Shown here piece by piece: positions 14,892 to 23,307 of a DNA stretch of 27,901 nt. The notes beneath the pieces are model-generated. The model saw nothing but the letters and a program-made list of their open reading frames with translations. It was not told where the DNA came from and did no database searches. Origin of the DNA: an uncultured Flavobacteriales bacterium (GTDB lineage Bacteria > Bacteroidota > Bacteroidia > Flavobacteriales_E > Vicingaceae); the NCBI GenBank assembly GCA_913059105.1, contig CAJXRL010000005.1:1-27901 (forward strand), read 5' to 3'. The translations under genes were made by a program, and so were the position numbers. Positions within the stretch are counted from its first letter, which is position 1. Every line of letters starts with the position of its first letter.

Positions 14892-16693
14892 TATTTAAAC
14901 TTTTTTATAGCTCCACTTTTCACTCTAGTCAAGTATGACGTCAAGTCTTCTTTAACTTCCTTAGACATAATAAGCAATCCAATAATATTCGGGAAAGCCA
15001 TCCCTAGAATCATTAAATCCGAAAAATCGAGAACAGCTCCTAATTCTGCAACAGAACCTATAAAGACAAATAAACAAAATACAAACTTATAGATGCCAGA
15101 TGAAATCTTACTTCCACCGAACAAATAAGACCAAGCTTTTAAGCCATAATATGACCAAGATATCATCGTAGAAAATGCGAAAAGTAAAATGGCCACAACA
15201 AGAACTTTCGAAAACCAAGGAAATACACTCCCAAAAGCTTCTGAAGTAAGAGCTGAACCTTCTAATCCAGAAGCTCCGTCTGCAAACCCCGTAAAAATTA
15301 ATACCAAAGCGGTCATTGTGCAAACAACTACCGTATCTACAAATGGCTCTAACAATGCTACAATTCCTTCACTTACTGGCTCGTTAGTTTTAGAAGCAGA
15401 ATGCGCAATTGAAGCAGACCCAACACCAGCTTCATTTGAAAAAGCCGCTCTTTGAAAGCCAACAATTAAAACCCCAATTACTCCTCCTTTTAATGCCGTA
15501 GGGTTAAATGCCCCATTAAAAATCTCAACAAACACGGACCCAATGTTGCTAAAATTCATTCCAATAATTATTAGAGAGAAAGACACGTACAAAATTGCCA
15601 TAAATGGAACAATTTTGTCAGTCACTTTAGCAATACTTTTAATTCCCCCAATAATTACAACACCTACTAATACTGCGAGGATAATTCCGAACATTACATC
15701 ACTTCCTTCCATTGCCGGGAAGGTAGAAGAAATTTGAGAAAAAGCTTGATTTGCTTGAAACATGTTTCCTCCGCCGAATGAACCTCCAATACATAATACA
15801 GCAAAAACAGCTGCTAAAACTTTTCCTAAACCACCTAATTTCTTCTTTTTTAACCCTTCACTCAAGTAGTACATAGGTCCCCCGGAAATCTCACCATTTT
15901 CTCCAACTTTCCTATATTTTACACCTAATGTGCATTCCACAAATTTTGAAGACATACCAATTAATCCAGCAACAATCATCCAAAAGGTAGCCCCCGGCCC
16001 ACCCAATGTTATTGCAACAGCAACACCTGCTATGTTACCCAAGCCGACTGTTGCGGACAATGCTGTAGTTAATGCTTGAAAATGAGAAACTTCGCCAACT
16101 TCTTTAACATTAGGGTCTGTAAATTTACCTGCAACCAACTGCAAGGCATGTTTGAAGCCTCTTATATTAATAAACTTCATTCTTATGGTAAAAAATATTG
16201 CTCCAATTACCAACCATACTACAATAAAAGGAATGCCTTTTGTTTGCTTGTCTCCATTTGGATGCAGAACAGGATCAACCCCATTTAATTGATAGACCAC
16301 AGGATCATAAATTCCTATAAAGGAAAACGGATCCCAGAACAAAAAGTCTGCCATTACCCCAACAATTGGAACAAAAGTTGAATTTATACCTTCTTCAAAT
16401 GATTTGACCTTTACTTTTCCTTCTAGTGTTTTTGAATTTCCATCCGCATCAGTAACTAGCACAGTAAAATTGCTACCTTCAGTTAAACCTTCGCAGCTAC
16501 TTGAATTTAGCGCAGTACTTTGTTTTGACCACTTATAAGTATAAGGCGTTGCACCTCCAGCGGTTACAACATATGCTTGCCCATCGTTAATTTTATCCGA
16601 AGGATTTTCAATTTTTAAGTCTGCGGTAAAGTCAGCTGCGAAAATTGAAAATGAAACAATTGTAAGAAGTATAGTAAGTGCATTCTTCAGCAT
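14891..16693 (-). CDS. Sodium:alanine/glycine symporter family protein with secreted N-terminal domain
   Basis: A 600-residue inner-membrane transporter of the AGCS (alanine or glycine:cation symporter) family. Family motifs include TVGLGNIAGVAVAITLGGPG, GEISGGPMYYLSEGLK and the highly conserved FSNEAGVGSASIAHSA. About ten or eleven hydrophobic helices run from residue 155 onward. The first 100 residues are unusual: a signal peptide (1-19, ending FAAD) and then a small beta domain (about 21-97, VVTAGGATPYTYKWS and LTEGSNFTVLVTDADG) resembling SprB/PKD-like repeats of Bacteroidota adhesins. AGCS proteins of other groups are about 450-550 residues and lack this. The added domain should lie in the periplasm. 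The substrate cannot be set from sequence. It has its own promoter and overlaps the next gene by one base. Confidence 0.9.
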   Translation of the reverse strand: MLKNALTILLTIVSFSIFAADFTADLKIENPSDKINDGQAYVVTAGGATPYTYKWSKQSTALNSSSCEGLTEGSNFTVLVTDADGNSKTLEGKVKVKSFEEGINSTFVPIVGVMADFLFWDPFSFIGIYDPVVYQLNGVDPVLHPNGDKQTKGIPFIVVWLVIGAIFFTIRMKFINIRGFKHALQLVAGKFTDPNVKEVGEVSHFQALTTALSATVGLGNIAGVAVAITLGGPGATFWMIVAGLIGMSSKFVECTLGVKYRKVGENGEISGGPMYYLSEGLKKKKLGGLGKVLAAVFAVLCIGGSFGGGNMFQANQAFSQISSTFPAMEGSDVMFGIILAVLVGVVIIGGIKSIAKVTDKIVPFMAILYVSFSLIIIGMNFSNIGSVFVEIFNGAFNPTALKGGVIGVLIVGFQRAAFSNEAGVGSASIAHSASKTNEPVSEGIVALLEPFVDTVVVCTMTALVLIFTGFADGASGLEGSALTSEAFGSVFPWFSKVLVVAILLFAFSTMISWSYYGLKAWSYLFGGSKISSGIYKFVFCLFVFIGSVAELGAVLDFSDLMILGMAFPNIIGLLIMSKEVKEDLTSYLTRVKSGAIKKFK

Positions 16694-16722
16694 AAAATAT
16701 TGTTTTTATTTAGGTAAGCGAA

Positions 16723-16753
16723 CAAATATAAGAAAGCAAAAGTGACAAAGAAA
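16723..16753 (-). promoter_or_regulatory. Bacteroidota promoter of the symporter operon
   Basis: TATATTTG at 16730-16723 is an exact TAnnTTTG -7 box. TTTC lies 19 bases upstream as a near -33 element. Transcription would start near 16717, about 23 bases before the ATG at 16693. The whole promoter fits in the 63-base gap after the reductase gene. Confidence 0.68.
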
Positions 16754-16756
16754 GTA

Positions 16757-17662
16757 TTAAGCCTTCAATTGCATTTCAAGAAATTTAATCCCTTCTTCGA
16801 AACTTACAGGATTATAGCCTAAATCCTTAATTGCCTTATCTAAAACAAAGCCAGTCTTTGCCGGTCTTTTAGCAGCCTGATTCAATGAAGCGGTAGAAAT
16901 TTCTTCGATATAGCTCTCGTCCAACTTATAATATTTTGCTACCCTTCTTACCAACTCAACAATGCTCATTGTATCTTTCCCTGACAGGTTATAGATTCCT
17001 TGAGCTTGCTTATCAGCTATTAAAACACAACCCTTCGCTAAATCTTCTGCCAATGTTGGAGAACGAAACTGGTCGTTTACAATAGTAAGTTTCTGCTTTT
17101 TTTCTAAAGCTCCTTTTGCCCATAGCACAATGTTTGATCTACTCATATCTTCAACAATGCCGTAAACTATAATAGTTCGAGCAATAGCCCACTTGCAGTG
17201 AGAAACTTGCAATAACTTTTCGGCTGCCAATTTTGACTCACCATAATAACTCAAAGGGTTTGGTTCATCTGATTCTTTGTAAGGCCCAGCTTTACCGTCA
17301 AAAATAAAATCAGTTGATAGATGTATAAAATGAGAATTAAATTTTTCAGACGCTTTAATTAAATGCTCTACTGCCGTAACATTCAACAACCAACAACCTT
17401 CCTTATCACTTTCACAAGCATCAACGTTCGTCATTGCCGCAGTATTAATAAGTACATCTGGCTGAAATTTATCAAATACTCTCATTACGTCATCCTCTGA
17501 AGTAATGTCCATAGATTCGTAGATAAAACCGGTAACTTTTGAAATTCGATTTTTACCTCTTGACGTAGCAATCAATTCAAAACTGTTATCGTTTGCTAAT
17601 TGTGCCACCAATTTTTGACCTAATAATCCGTTAGATCCAGTAACTAATATTTTCCTTTTCAT
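16757..17662 (-). CDS. RmlD-like NAD(P)-dependent sugar-nucleotide reductase
   Basis: An extended short-chain dehydrogenase/reductase of about 301 residues, closest in pattern to dTDP-4-dehydrorhamnose reductase (RmlD). It has the Rossmann motif GSNGLLG near the N-terminus, the NTAAMTNVDACE segment, the HLSTDFIFDGKAGPY stretch and the YYGESKLAAEK catalytic YxxxK. RmlD makes dTDP-rhamnose, but no other rml gene is nearby, so another sugar or a general SDR role is possible. I choose ATG 17662 (MKRKILVTG), which overlaps the channel gene's TGA as ATGA. ATG 17668, adding Met-Gly, is equally possible. Overlap implies coupled translation with the channel. A stop followed directly by the symporter promoter ends the cluster. 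Confidence 0.85.
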   Translation of the reverse strand: MKRKILVTGSNGLLGQKLVAQLANDNSFELIATSRGKNRISKVTGFIYESMDITSEDDVMRVFDKFQPDVLINTAAMTNVDACESDKEGCWLLNVTAVEHLIKASEKFNSHFIHLSTDFIFDGKAGPYKESDEPNPLSYYGESKLAAEKLLQVSHCKWAIARTIIVYGIVEDMSRSNIVLWAKGALEKKQKLTIVNDQFRSPTLAEDLAKGCVLIADKQAQGIYNLSGKDTMSIVELVRRVAKYYKLDESYIEEISTASLNQAAKRPAKTGFVLDKAIKDLGYNPVSFEEGIKFLEMQLKA

Positions 17663-18663
17663 TCCCATTTCAATAATTTATCCACCTGGTTTTTCATACC
17701 TAATACAAAAACCTTAGTCCCCTCACAAATCAATTCATCAGGAGAAGGATTTAAGATATACTTGCCTTCTTTATTTTTTAACCCAATTATGTTTGCGCCC
17801 GATCTTTTTCGAATATGTAATTCTGCAATTGAACGATTTTTAAATTCTGCAGGCAAACTGTCATAACTAATTTCTTCTAATGAGATATTTTCATCTTGAC
17901 CTGATAAGTGATTTAGAAACTCCACCACATCCGGTTTTATGACCAACGATGCCATGTGTGTTCCTCCAACTTTGTCTGGCATAACTACGTTATTAGCTCC
18001 AGCCATTTTTAGCTTTTTGTCAGACGAATCCTTAGATGCCCTACTTATTATTAGCAAGTTACTATTCATCTCCCTTGCCGTTAATACAACAAATACATTG
18101 TCTGCATCTTCCGGTAAAGTAGTTATTAGTGCCTTCGCACGATGAATCCCTGCCTCAATTAAAATTGCATCCTCTGTAGCTTCTCCTTCTAAGTAATTAT
18201 CACAATTTTCGGAGATAGCTTCATTGATTACTTCTGGATCTTTCTCAATTAATACATATTGCTGACCTGACTCCTCCAGCTCTTGAACGATCTGTTTTCC
18301 ATTTCGTCCATAGCCACAAATAATTACATGATTTTCCAACTTTTTTATCTTTTTAACTTTTCTTAGTTCTAATAAGTTCTTTCTAAATTCTCCATCAATT
18401 AAGTACAAAGAAATTGCTGTAAGTGCATAAGCAAATGTACCGAAACTGAACACGATCAATAGCATTGTAAAATACCTGCCCGTTTCACTCAACGGCTGAA
18501 CCACCTGATAACCAACTGTGGATATGGTGATTATCGTCATAAATAAAGCATCCCCAAAGGAGTAACCCTCGATGATAGAAAAGCCCAGCACGCCAACAAT
18601 GCAAATAAGAACAACAATAAAAAAAGCAATATATAGCTTTTTAAATTTCTTATAGTAAGTCAT
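17659..18663 (-). CDS. Two-helix potassium channel with RCK (TrkA-N/TrkA-C) domain
   Basis: A 334-residue membrane protein built like MthK: transmembrane helix 1 (about residues 10-31), a pore loop, helix 2 (about 65-90), then a cytoplasmic TrkA-N Rossmann domain with GYGRNG at 117-122 and a TrkA-C domain at about 250-334. RCK domains of this kind bind nucleotides, Ca2+ or other ligands and gate the pore. The selectivity filter, normally TVGYG, reads T49-V50-G51-Y52-Q53: the last glycine is glutamine (CAG codon at 18507-18505). Conduction and selectivity may differ from a classical K+ channel. It lies 9 bases after the PspC-like gene and overlaps the reductase gene. Confidence 0.9.
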   Translation of the reverse strand: MTYYKKFKKLYIAFFIVVLICIVGVLGFSIIEGYSFGDALFMTIITISTVGYQVVQPLSETGRYFTMLLIVFSFGTFAYALTAISLYLIDGEFRKNLLELRKVKKIKKLENHVIICGYGRNGKQIVQELEESGQQYVLIEKDPEVINEAISENCDNYLEGEATEDAILIEAGIHRAKALITTLPEDADNVFVVLTAREMNSNLLIISRASKDSSDKKLKMAGANNVVMPDKVGGTHMASLVIKPDVVEFLNHLSGQDENISLEEISYDSLPAEFKNRSIAELHIRKRSGANIIGLKNKEGKYILNPSPDELICEGTKVFVLGMKNQVDKLLKWE

Positions 18664-18672
18664 TCTTATAGT

Positions 18673-18897
18673 TTAAAGGTCCCAGATGGTTTTTCGTTTC
18701 TTCATCTTAAACATGTATTTATGCTCTAAAACAAAAGCCATTGGCAGGTATAAAATAATAGGCGATCCGAGAGTTAGAAAAGAAAAATATATAAAAAACT
18801 TCCGGATATTACTAGAAGGCAAACCCAATTTGTGTCCCCACCATGCGCATACTCCAAAGGTATAACGTTCAAAGAAATATTGGATTCTATTAATCAT
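18673..18897 (-). CDS. Small PspC-like membrane protein
   Basis: A 74-residue protein that fits the PspC-domain family of Bacteroidota: FERYTFGVCAWWGHKLGL, then IRKFFIYFSFLTLGSPIILY as one long hydrophobic segment, then a basic tail KMKKRKTIWDL. PspC proteins in other bacteria sense envelope stress and membrane energy state, usually with PspA or PspB, none of which is here. Its ATG overlaps the end of the DUF2851 gene by 8 bases and the channel gene starts 9 bases later, so it is in the middle of a tight cluster. Its function here is unknown. Confidence 0.8.
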   Translation of the reverse strand: MINRIQYFFERYTFGVCAWWGHKLGLPSSNIRKFFIYFSFLTLGSPIILYLPMAFVLEHKYMFKMKKRKTIWDL

Positions 18898-20176
18898 TTT
18901 TACTAGGTTTTAAAATTGCATCTCCAATGGCGCAAGTTAAACATTTTTTATGGCTACAATCTTCATTCTTCAGTTGAATCAAGGCTTGTGAGTCATAAGC
19001 CGAAGAAATTGGCATCCCTAATTCTTTCCACTTTTTTGTAATAGAATTACGTTCCCAAGATATTGCGCGTAAAAATTCGATTGATCTTTCTTGAATCTTC
19101 TCGTCGGCAATGTGTTTTCCATAATTAAATAAAACTGGGATAACTACATTAATGAGTAAAACATCAATTGAAGAACCTCCTAAGTTTTTTGGCTGTTTCT
19201 TACTTGCAGGAATGTCAAATCGATAGTGAATGTCAAAATAAGGATGAGTTTTAATTTTGAATAATTCTTGTAAATCAATCACCTTTTTTGCTTCTACAAT
19301 TGATTGAAAAAGATTTGCATTTTTTAGAAAGATGCCAACAAATTGAGCAATTCTGATAGTCGGAAAGTTTGAAGGACGCATTCTCATGAATTTCCATACA
19401 CTTTGCTCGAGAGCCTGTAACTTGTATTTACTAACTAAAAAAGAATATTCCTGTTTCAATTTTTCTGGAAAACTGCCCTTAAAATCTGATTGTAAAAATC
19501 CTGCTTGACCAAAAAACAATGCTAACAGTTGATTTTCCTTGCTTCGATGCTTCCTTATTAAATTAAAGTCGGTTGAATTTGCTAGTAACTCAAAAGGAAC
19601 AGCATTAATCTTGAATCCAAAATATTTAGCCAAAAGTTGGTATAAGGTAGCTTCCCAATCGTTTTTGCGGAGCGCTAATATCTGATTTAATCGATTCGAT
19701 TTTAATTCTAATCGTTCAACTAGTTTTCGTTCAATAGTTTGAATTTTTACAAATTCATCAACATTTCCGATTTCTGATTCACAAGGAATCCAAGTTTTTG
19801 AGCTTTGTAATACTTCGAATTTTTCGAAAACAGATTTTTTCACCAATCCTTTCAACTCTAATGTTGGCACTTTCTGCCCATTAGCTTGCAATACTGGTTG
19901 ATCATCTTCCCAAACAACATGCAGGATAATTTTACTGTAGGCGACATCATTTTGATGATTATGCTTTACCCAATCACTTGATTTAATATGAATTTCAATA
20001 TTCCCAACCCAAAGCGTTTGACTTATTCGAACTTGTCCATTAAAAAAATCTGGCCCAGAATCAAAATTCTGAGTACCCGAACGTACTACACTAATTGGCT
20101 CCTTTTCGCTTGTAAGCAAGGACAGGGAATTAAAAAGCTGAAAATTCCAAATGTATTGGAGTAAGTCTTCGTTCAT
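18890..20176 (-). CDS. DUF2851 family protein
   Basis: A 428-residue cytoplasmic protein recognised as DUF2851 by its N-terminal layout: LLQYIWNFQLFNSLSLLT, then SGTQNFDSGPDFFNGQVRI, then GNIEIHIKSSDWVKHNHQND and ILHVVWEDDQPV. The N-terminal part looks like a nuclease-type alpha/beta fold (D-x-G-P-D and E-I-H-x-K resemble PD-(D/E)XK spacing), but that is my inference and not an established function. The C-terminus has C-x4-C-x2-C (DCSHKKCLTCAIG), a possible metal site. It is 41 bases after pyrF and overlaps the PspC-like gene. There is no signal peptide or membrane helix. Confidence 0.85.
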   Translation of the reverse strand: MNEDLLQYIWNFQLFNSLSLLTSEKEPISVVRSGTQNFDSGPDFFNGQVRISQTLWVGNIEIHIKSSDWVKHNHQNDVAYSKIILHVVWEDDQPVLQANGQKVPTLELKGLVKKSVFEKFEVLQSSKTWIPCESEIGNVDEFVKIQTIERKLVERLELKSNRLNQILALRKNDWEATLYQLLAKYFGFKINAVPFELLANSTDFNLIRKHRSKENQLLALFFGQAGFLQSDFKGSFPEKLKQEYSFLVSKYKLQALEQSVWKFMRMRPSNFPTIRIAQFVGIFLKNANLFQSIVEAKKVIDLQELFKIKTHPYFDIHYRFDIPASKKQPKNLGGSSIDVLLINVVIPVLFNYGKHIADEKIQERSIEFLRAISWERNSITKKWKELGMPISSAYDSQALIQLKNEDCSHKKCLTCAIGDAILKPSKND

Positions 20177-20182
20177 TGAAAA

Positions 20183-20213
20183 CGAAGATAATTATTTTGC
20201 TTTATATCACAAA
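20183..20213 (-). promoter_or_regulatory. Possible weak promoter before the DUF2851 gene
   Basis: TTTG at 20213-20210, a 19-base spacer, then TATCTTCG at 20190-20183, one base off TAnnTTTG. Spacing is ideal, but the -7 box is imperfect and would place the start of transcription almost at the ATG (20176), giving a leaderless or nearly leaderless mRNA. Readthrough from pyrF is an equally good explanation. Confidence 0.35.
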
Positions 20214-20217
20214 CTCT

Positions 20218-21030
20218 TCAGGTAGCACTTAATATCTCAGACATTTCCTGCTGAATTTCTTTTGCAGCTTTTGCACTTGATTTGGCAAAGTCAACATCAT
20301 TTCCCGCATACAAAATTCCGCGAGAAGAATTAATCAATAAACCACAATCTGAGTTTAAGCCGTACTTGCAAACTTCCGTCAAACTGCCACCTTGTGCCCC
20401 AACGCCAGGAACAAGCAAAAAGTGATTTGGAATAATTTTTCTAATGTTTGCAAAAGACTCTGCTTTGGTTGCTCCGACTACAAACATTAAATTCTCATCA
20501 TTTCCCCATTTTGCCGTTGTTTTTAAAACCTTCTCATACAATTTTTCGCCAGTTTTAAGTTCCGAAAACTGAAAATCAGTTGCTCCTTTATTTGAAGTTA
20601 GCCCAAGAACAATTCCCCATTTTCCTAAATGAGAAAGGAATGGAGTAACTGAATCTTCACCCATGTACGGAGCAATCGTTACCGAATCAAAATTGTACGT
20701 TTCAAAGAAAGTTTTGGCATACATGTTTGCGGTATTACCAATATCTCCTCTTTTTGCATCTGCAATTGTAAAAATATCTTTCGGAATGTAATCTAATGTT
20801 GCTTTTAGTGTTTCCCAACCTTGCACCCCCCTGCTCTCGTAAAATGCGATATTGGGCTTATAGGCCACACAATATTCTTTTGTTGCGTCAATAATTCTTT
20901 TGTTAAACTCTAAAATAGGATCTTCAAATTCTAATAGATGCTTTGGAATTTTATTGATATCAGAATCCAGTCCTACACAAAGAAAGGATTGCTTCTTATT
21001 TATTTGAGCTATTAATTCTTTACGGGTCAT
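20218..21030 (-). CDS. pyrF: Orotidine 5'-phosphate decarboxylase (type 2)
   Basis: A 270-residue decarboxylase for the last step of UMP synthesis. The catalytic segment IADAKRGDIGNT, with D91, K93 and D96, is intact. Substrate phosphate-binding residues are expected in LLVPGVGAQGG and NSSRGILYAG. Length and the FCVGLDSDI-like opening (SFLCVGLDSDINKIPKHLL) fit the longer subfamily 2 and not the roughly 230-residue E. coli form. Its ATG shares bases with the prfA stop (TAATG), so translation is probably coupled. Confidence 0.96.
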   Translation of the reverse strand: MTRKELIAQINKKQSFLCVGLDSDINKIPKHLLEFEDPILEFNKRIIDATKEYCVAYKPNIAFYESRGVQGWETLKATLDYIPKDIFTIADAKRGDIGNTANMYAKTFFETYNFDSVTIAPYMGEDSVTPFLSHLGKWGIVLGLTSNKGATDFQFSELKTGEKLYEKVLKTTAKWGNDENLMFVVGATKAESFANIRKIIPNHFLLVPGVGAQGGSLTEVCKYGLNSDCGLLINSSRGILYAGNDVDFAKSSAKAAKEIQQEMSEILSAT

Positions 21031-22127
21031 TAGTTTACAGCATTTTCATCCCTCAGGCCATCTTTCATCTTTTCAGCATTAGCTGCCATTCTTAATCCAT
21101 CAACCACAGCACCTAAATCGCCATTGATAATCGCATCTAAATTGTACAGCGTCAGGTTAATTCTATGATCAGTAACTCTACCTTGAGAATAGTTATACGT
21201 TCTAATTTTAGCTGATCTATCACCAGTTGAAACTTGTGATTTTCTTTCAGCGGCAATTTCTTTTTCTCTTTTTTCTACTTCCGCTTCGTAAATCCTTGAC
21301 CTCAATACTTTCATTGCCTTCTCATAATTTTTCAACTGAGATCGACCATCTTGACATTCTACTACAGTATTTGTTGGAAGGTGAGTTAAACGGACTGCAG
21401 ATTCTGTTTTGTTCACATGCTGCCCACCCGCTCCTGAAGCTCGATAGGTATCCTTCTTAATATCTGAAGGGTCAATTTTTACATCTACTTCCTCAGCTTC
21501 AGGTAAAACCGCTACCGAAGCTGCAGATGTATGCACTCTGCCTTGCGTTTCAGTTTGCGGAACTCGTTGAACTCGGTGTACACCAGATTCAAATTTCATG
21601 ATAGCATATACATTCGCCCCAGAAACTTCAAAACTAATTTCCTTAAATCCACCAGATGTACCTTCATTCATCGTCATTACATCGTGCTTCCACCCTTGAT
21701 TATCAATGTATTTTGTATACATTCGATATAAATCTCCTGCAAAAATGCTGGCTTCATCACCTCCTGCTCCTGCACGAATCTCTATGATGACATTCTTATC
21801 ATCATCCGCATCCTTCGGAATTAACATCACTTTTATTTCTTCCTCTAAATCCTTTCTTCGCTTTTGAAGTTCATCAAATTCCAATTTCGCCATTTCGCGA
21901 AACTCTTCATCTTTCTCGTTTGATAAAATCTCTTTAGATGAATCGATGTTTGCCAGTACGTTTGAATATTCATCGTAAGCATCGACAATAATTTTTAAGT
22001 CGCTATATTCCTTATTCAGTTTCACATAACGTTTCATGTCCGAAATAATTTCTGGATCCACAATTTGTTGTGAAACATCAATCCACCTGTCTTTGATTGA
22101 CTGTAACTTTTCTATTAAACTACTCAT
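21030..22127 (-). CDS. prfA: Peptide chain release factor 1
   Basis: A 365-residue RF1, which reads UAA and UAG and triggers peptide release. The catalytic GGQ is at residues 234-236 (SGAGGQHVNKTES). The stop-recognition tripeptide position, P-A-T in E. coli, reads P190-Q191-T192 in RVPQTETQGRVHTS, which marks it as RF1 and not RF2 (SPF). The acidic GAGGDEASIFA segment and the C-terminal TYNYSQGRVTDHR are conserved. There is no sign of the programmed frameshift known in RF2 genes. It lies 3 bases after purM and overlaps pyrF. Confidence 0.97.
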   Translation of the reverse strand: MSSLIEKLQSIKDRWIDVSQQIVDPEIISDMKRYVKLNKEYSDLKIIVDAYDEYSNVLANIDSSKEILSNEKDEEFREMAKLEFDELQKRRKDLEEEIKVMLIPKDADDDKNVIIEIRAGAGGDEASIFAGDLYRMYTKYIDNQGWKHDVMTMNEGTSGGFKEISFEVSGANVYAIMKFESGVHRVQRVPQTETQGRVHTSAASVAVLPEAEEVDVKIDPSDIKKDTYRASGAGGQHVNKTESAVRLTHLPTNTVVECQDGRSQLKNYEKAMKVLRSRIYEAEVEKREKEIAAERKSQVSTGDRSAKIRTYNYSQGRVTDHRINLTLYNLDAIINGDLGAVVDGLRMAANAEKMKDGLRDENAVN

Positions 22128-22130
22128 TTC

Positions 22131-23297
22131 TTAATATTCAAATACCCCGAATTCCGACTTAATCGTCAACTTTTTCGATTCTGAAGCTTCAACTCTACCT
22201 ACGATTTTAGCCTCAACATTAAATTGTTTTGAAATTGCTATTAAATCCGCTGCTGCTTCCTTTGGAACGTACAATTCCATCCGATGTCCCATGTTAAATA
22301 CTTTGTACATTTCTTTCCAAGGGGTTTGAGATTCTTCATGAATTAACTTGAAAAGAGGTGGTAATTCAAACAGGTTATCTTTTATTACATGCACCTTATC
22401 TACAAAGTGTAATACTTTAGTTTGAGCACCGCCACTGCAATGCACCATTCCATGTATTTTATCTCTATGAGACTTCAACATTTCTGCAATAATTGGAGCG
22501 TACGTTCGAGTAGGCGAAAGAACCAGCTTTCCTGCATCAATTGGTGAATTCTCAATTGAGTCGGTCAATTTCTTACTTCCCGAATAAACTAAGTCTGCGG
22601 GCACAGCTGCATCGAAAGACTCAGGAAATTTCTCTGCCAAATACTTACCAAATACATCGTGCCGAGCGGAAGTCAATCCGTTGCTTCCCATGCCTCCATT
22701 GTATTCTTTCTCGTAACTAGCTTGACCAGAAGACGCTAGCCCAACTATTACATCTCCTGCTTGAATGTTATGATTCGATATTACATCCTCTTTTTTCATT
22801 CGAGCTGTAACCGTAGAATCAACAATAATAGTTCTAACTAAATCTCCAACATCAGCCGTTTCTCCTCCCGTGCTGTAAATCCCGATGCCATACGAGCGTA
22901 ATTCCTTTAGAATTTCTTCTGTTCCGTTAATAATCTCTGAGATCACTTCACCTGGAATTAAATTTTTATTCCTCCCAATTGTTGAACTTAAAAGGATGTT
23001 ATCTATGGCACCAACGCAAAGTAGGTCGTCTATGTTCATTGTTATAGCGTCCATAGCGATTCCTTTCCAAACTGAAATATCACCTGTTTCTTTCCAATAC
23101 ATATAAGCTAAGGCAGACTTTGTCCCTGCTCCATCAGCATGCATTACCACACAATGATCAACACTTCCTGTTAAATAATCAGGAACTATTTTACAAAATG
23201 CCTGAGGAAACAATCCTTTGTCCACATTTTTAATGGCATTATGCACATCTTCTTTGTCGGCTGAGACGCCTCTTAAAGTATACCTTCCTTTCTCCAT
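22131..23297 (-). CDS. purM: Phosphoribosylformylglycinamidine cyclo-ligase (AIR synthetase)
   Basis: A 388-residue enzyme that closes the imidazole ring in purine synthesis, using ATP to turn FGAM into AIR. DGAGTK at residues 55-60, the DAITMNIDDLLCVGA helix and TGGETADVGDLVRTIIVDST are family features. It is longer than the roughly 345-residue E. coli enzyme, as is normal in Bacteroidota to my knowledge. The start MEKGRYTLRGVSADKEDVHN is the expected one. It lies only 10 bases after the U-tract of a terminator, with no promoter box in that space, so readthrough probably feeds it. It is the first gene of purM-prfA-pyrF. Confidence 0.96.
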   Translation of the reverse strand: MEKGRYTLRGVSADKEDVHNAIKNVDKGLFPQAFCKIVPDYLTGSVDHCVVMHADGAGTKSALAYMYWKETGDISVWKGIAMDAITMNIDDLLCVGAIDNILLSSTIGRNKNLIPGEVISEIINGTEEILKELRSYGIGIYSTGGETADVGDLVRTIIVDSTVTARMKKEDVISNHNIQAGDVIVGLASSGQASYEKEYNGGMGSNGLTSARHDVFGKYLAEKFPESFDAAVPADLVYSGSKKLTDSIENSPIDAGKLVLSPTRTYAPIIAEMLKSHRDKIHGMVHCSGGAQTKVLHFVDKVHVIKDNLFELPPLFKLIHEESQTPWKEMYKVFNMGHRMELYVPKEAAADLIAISKQFNVEAKIVGRVEASESKKLTIKSEFGVFEY

Positions 23298-23307
23298 TTT
23301 ATGCTAT

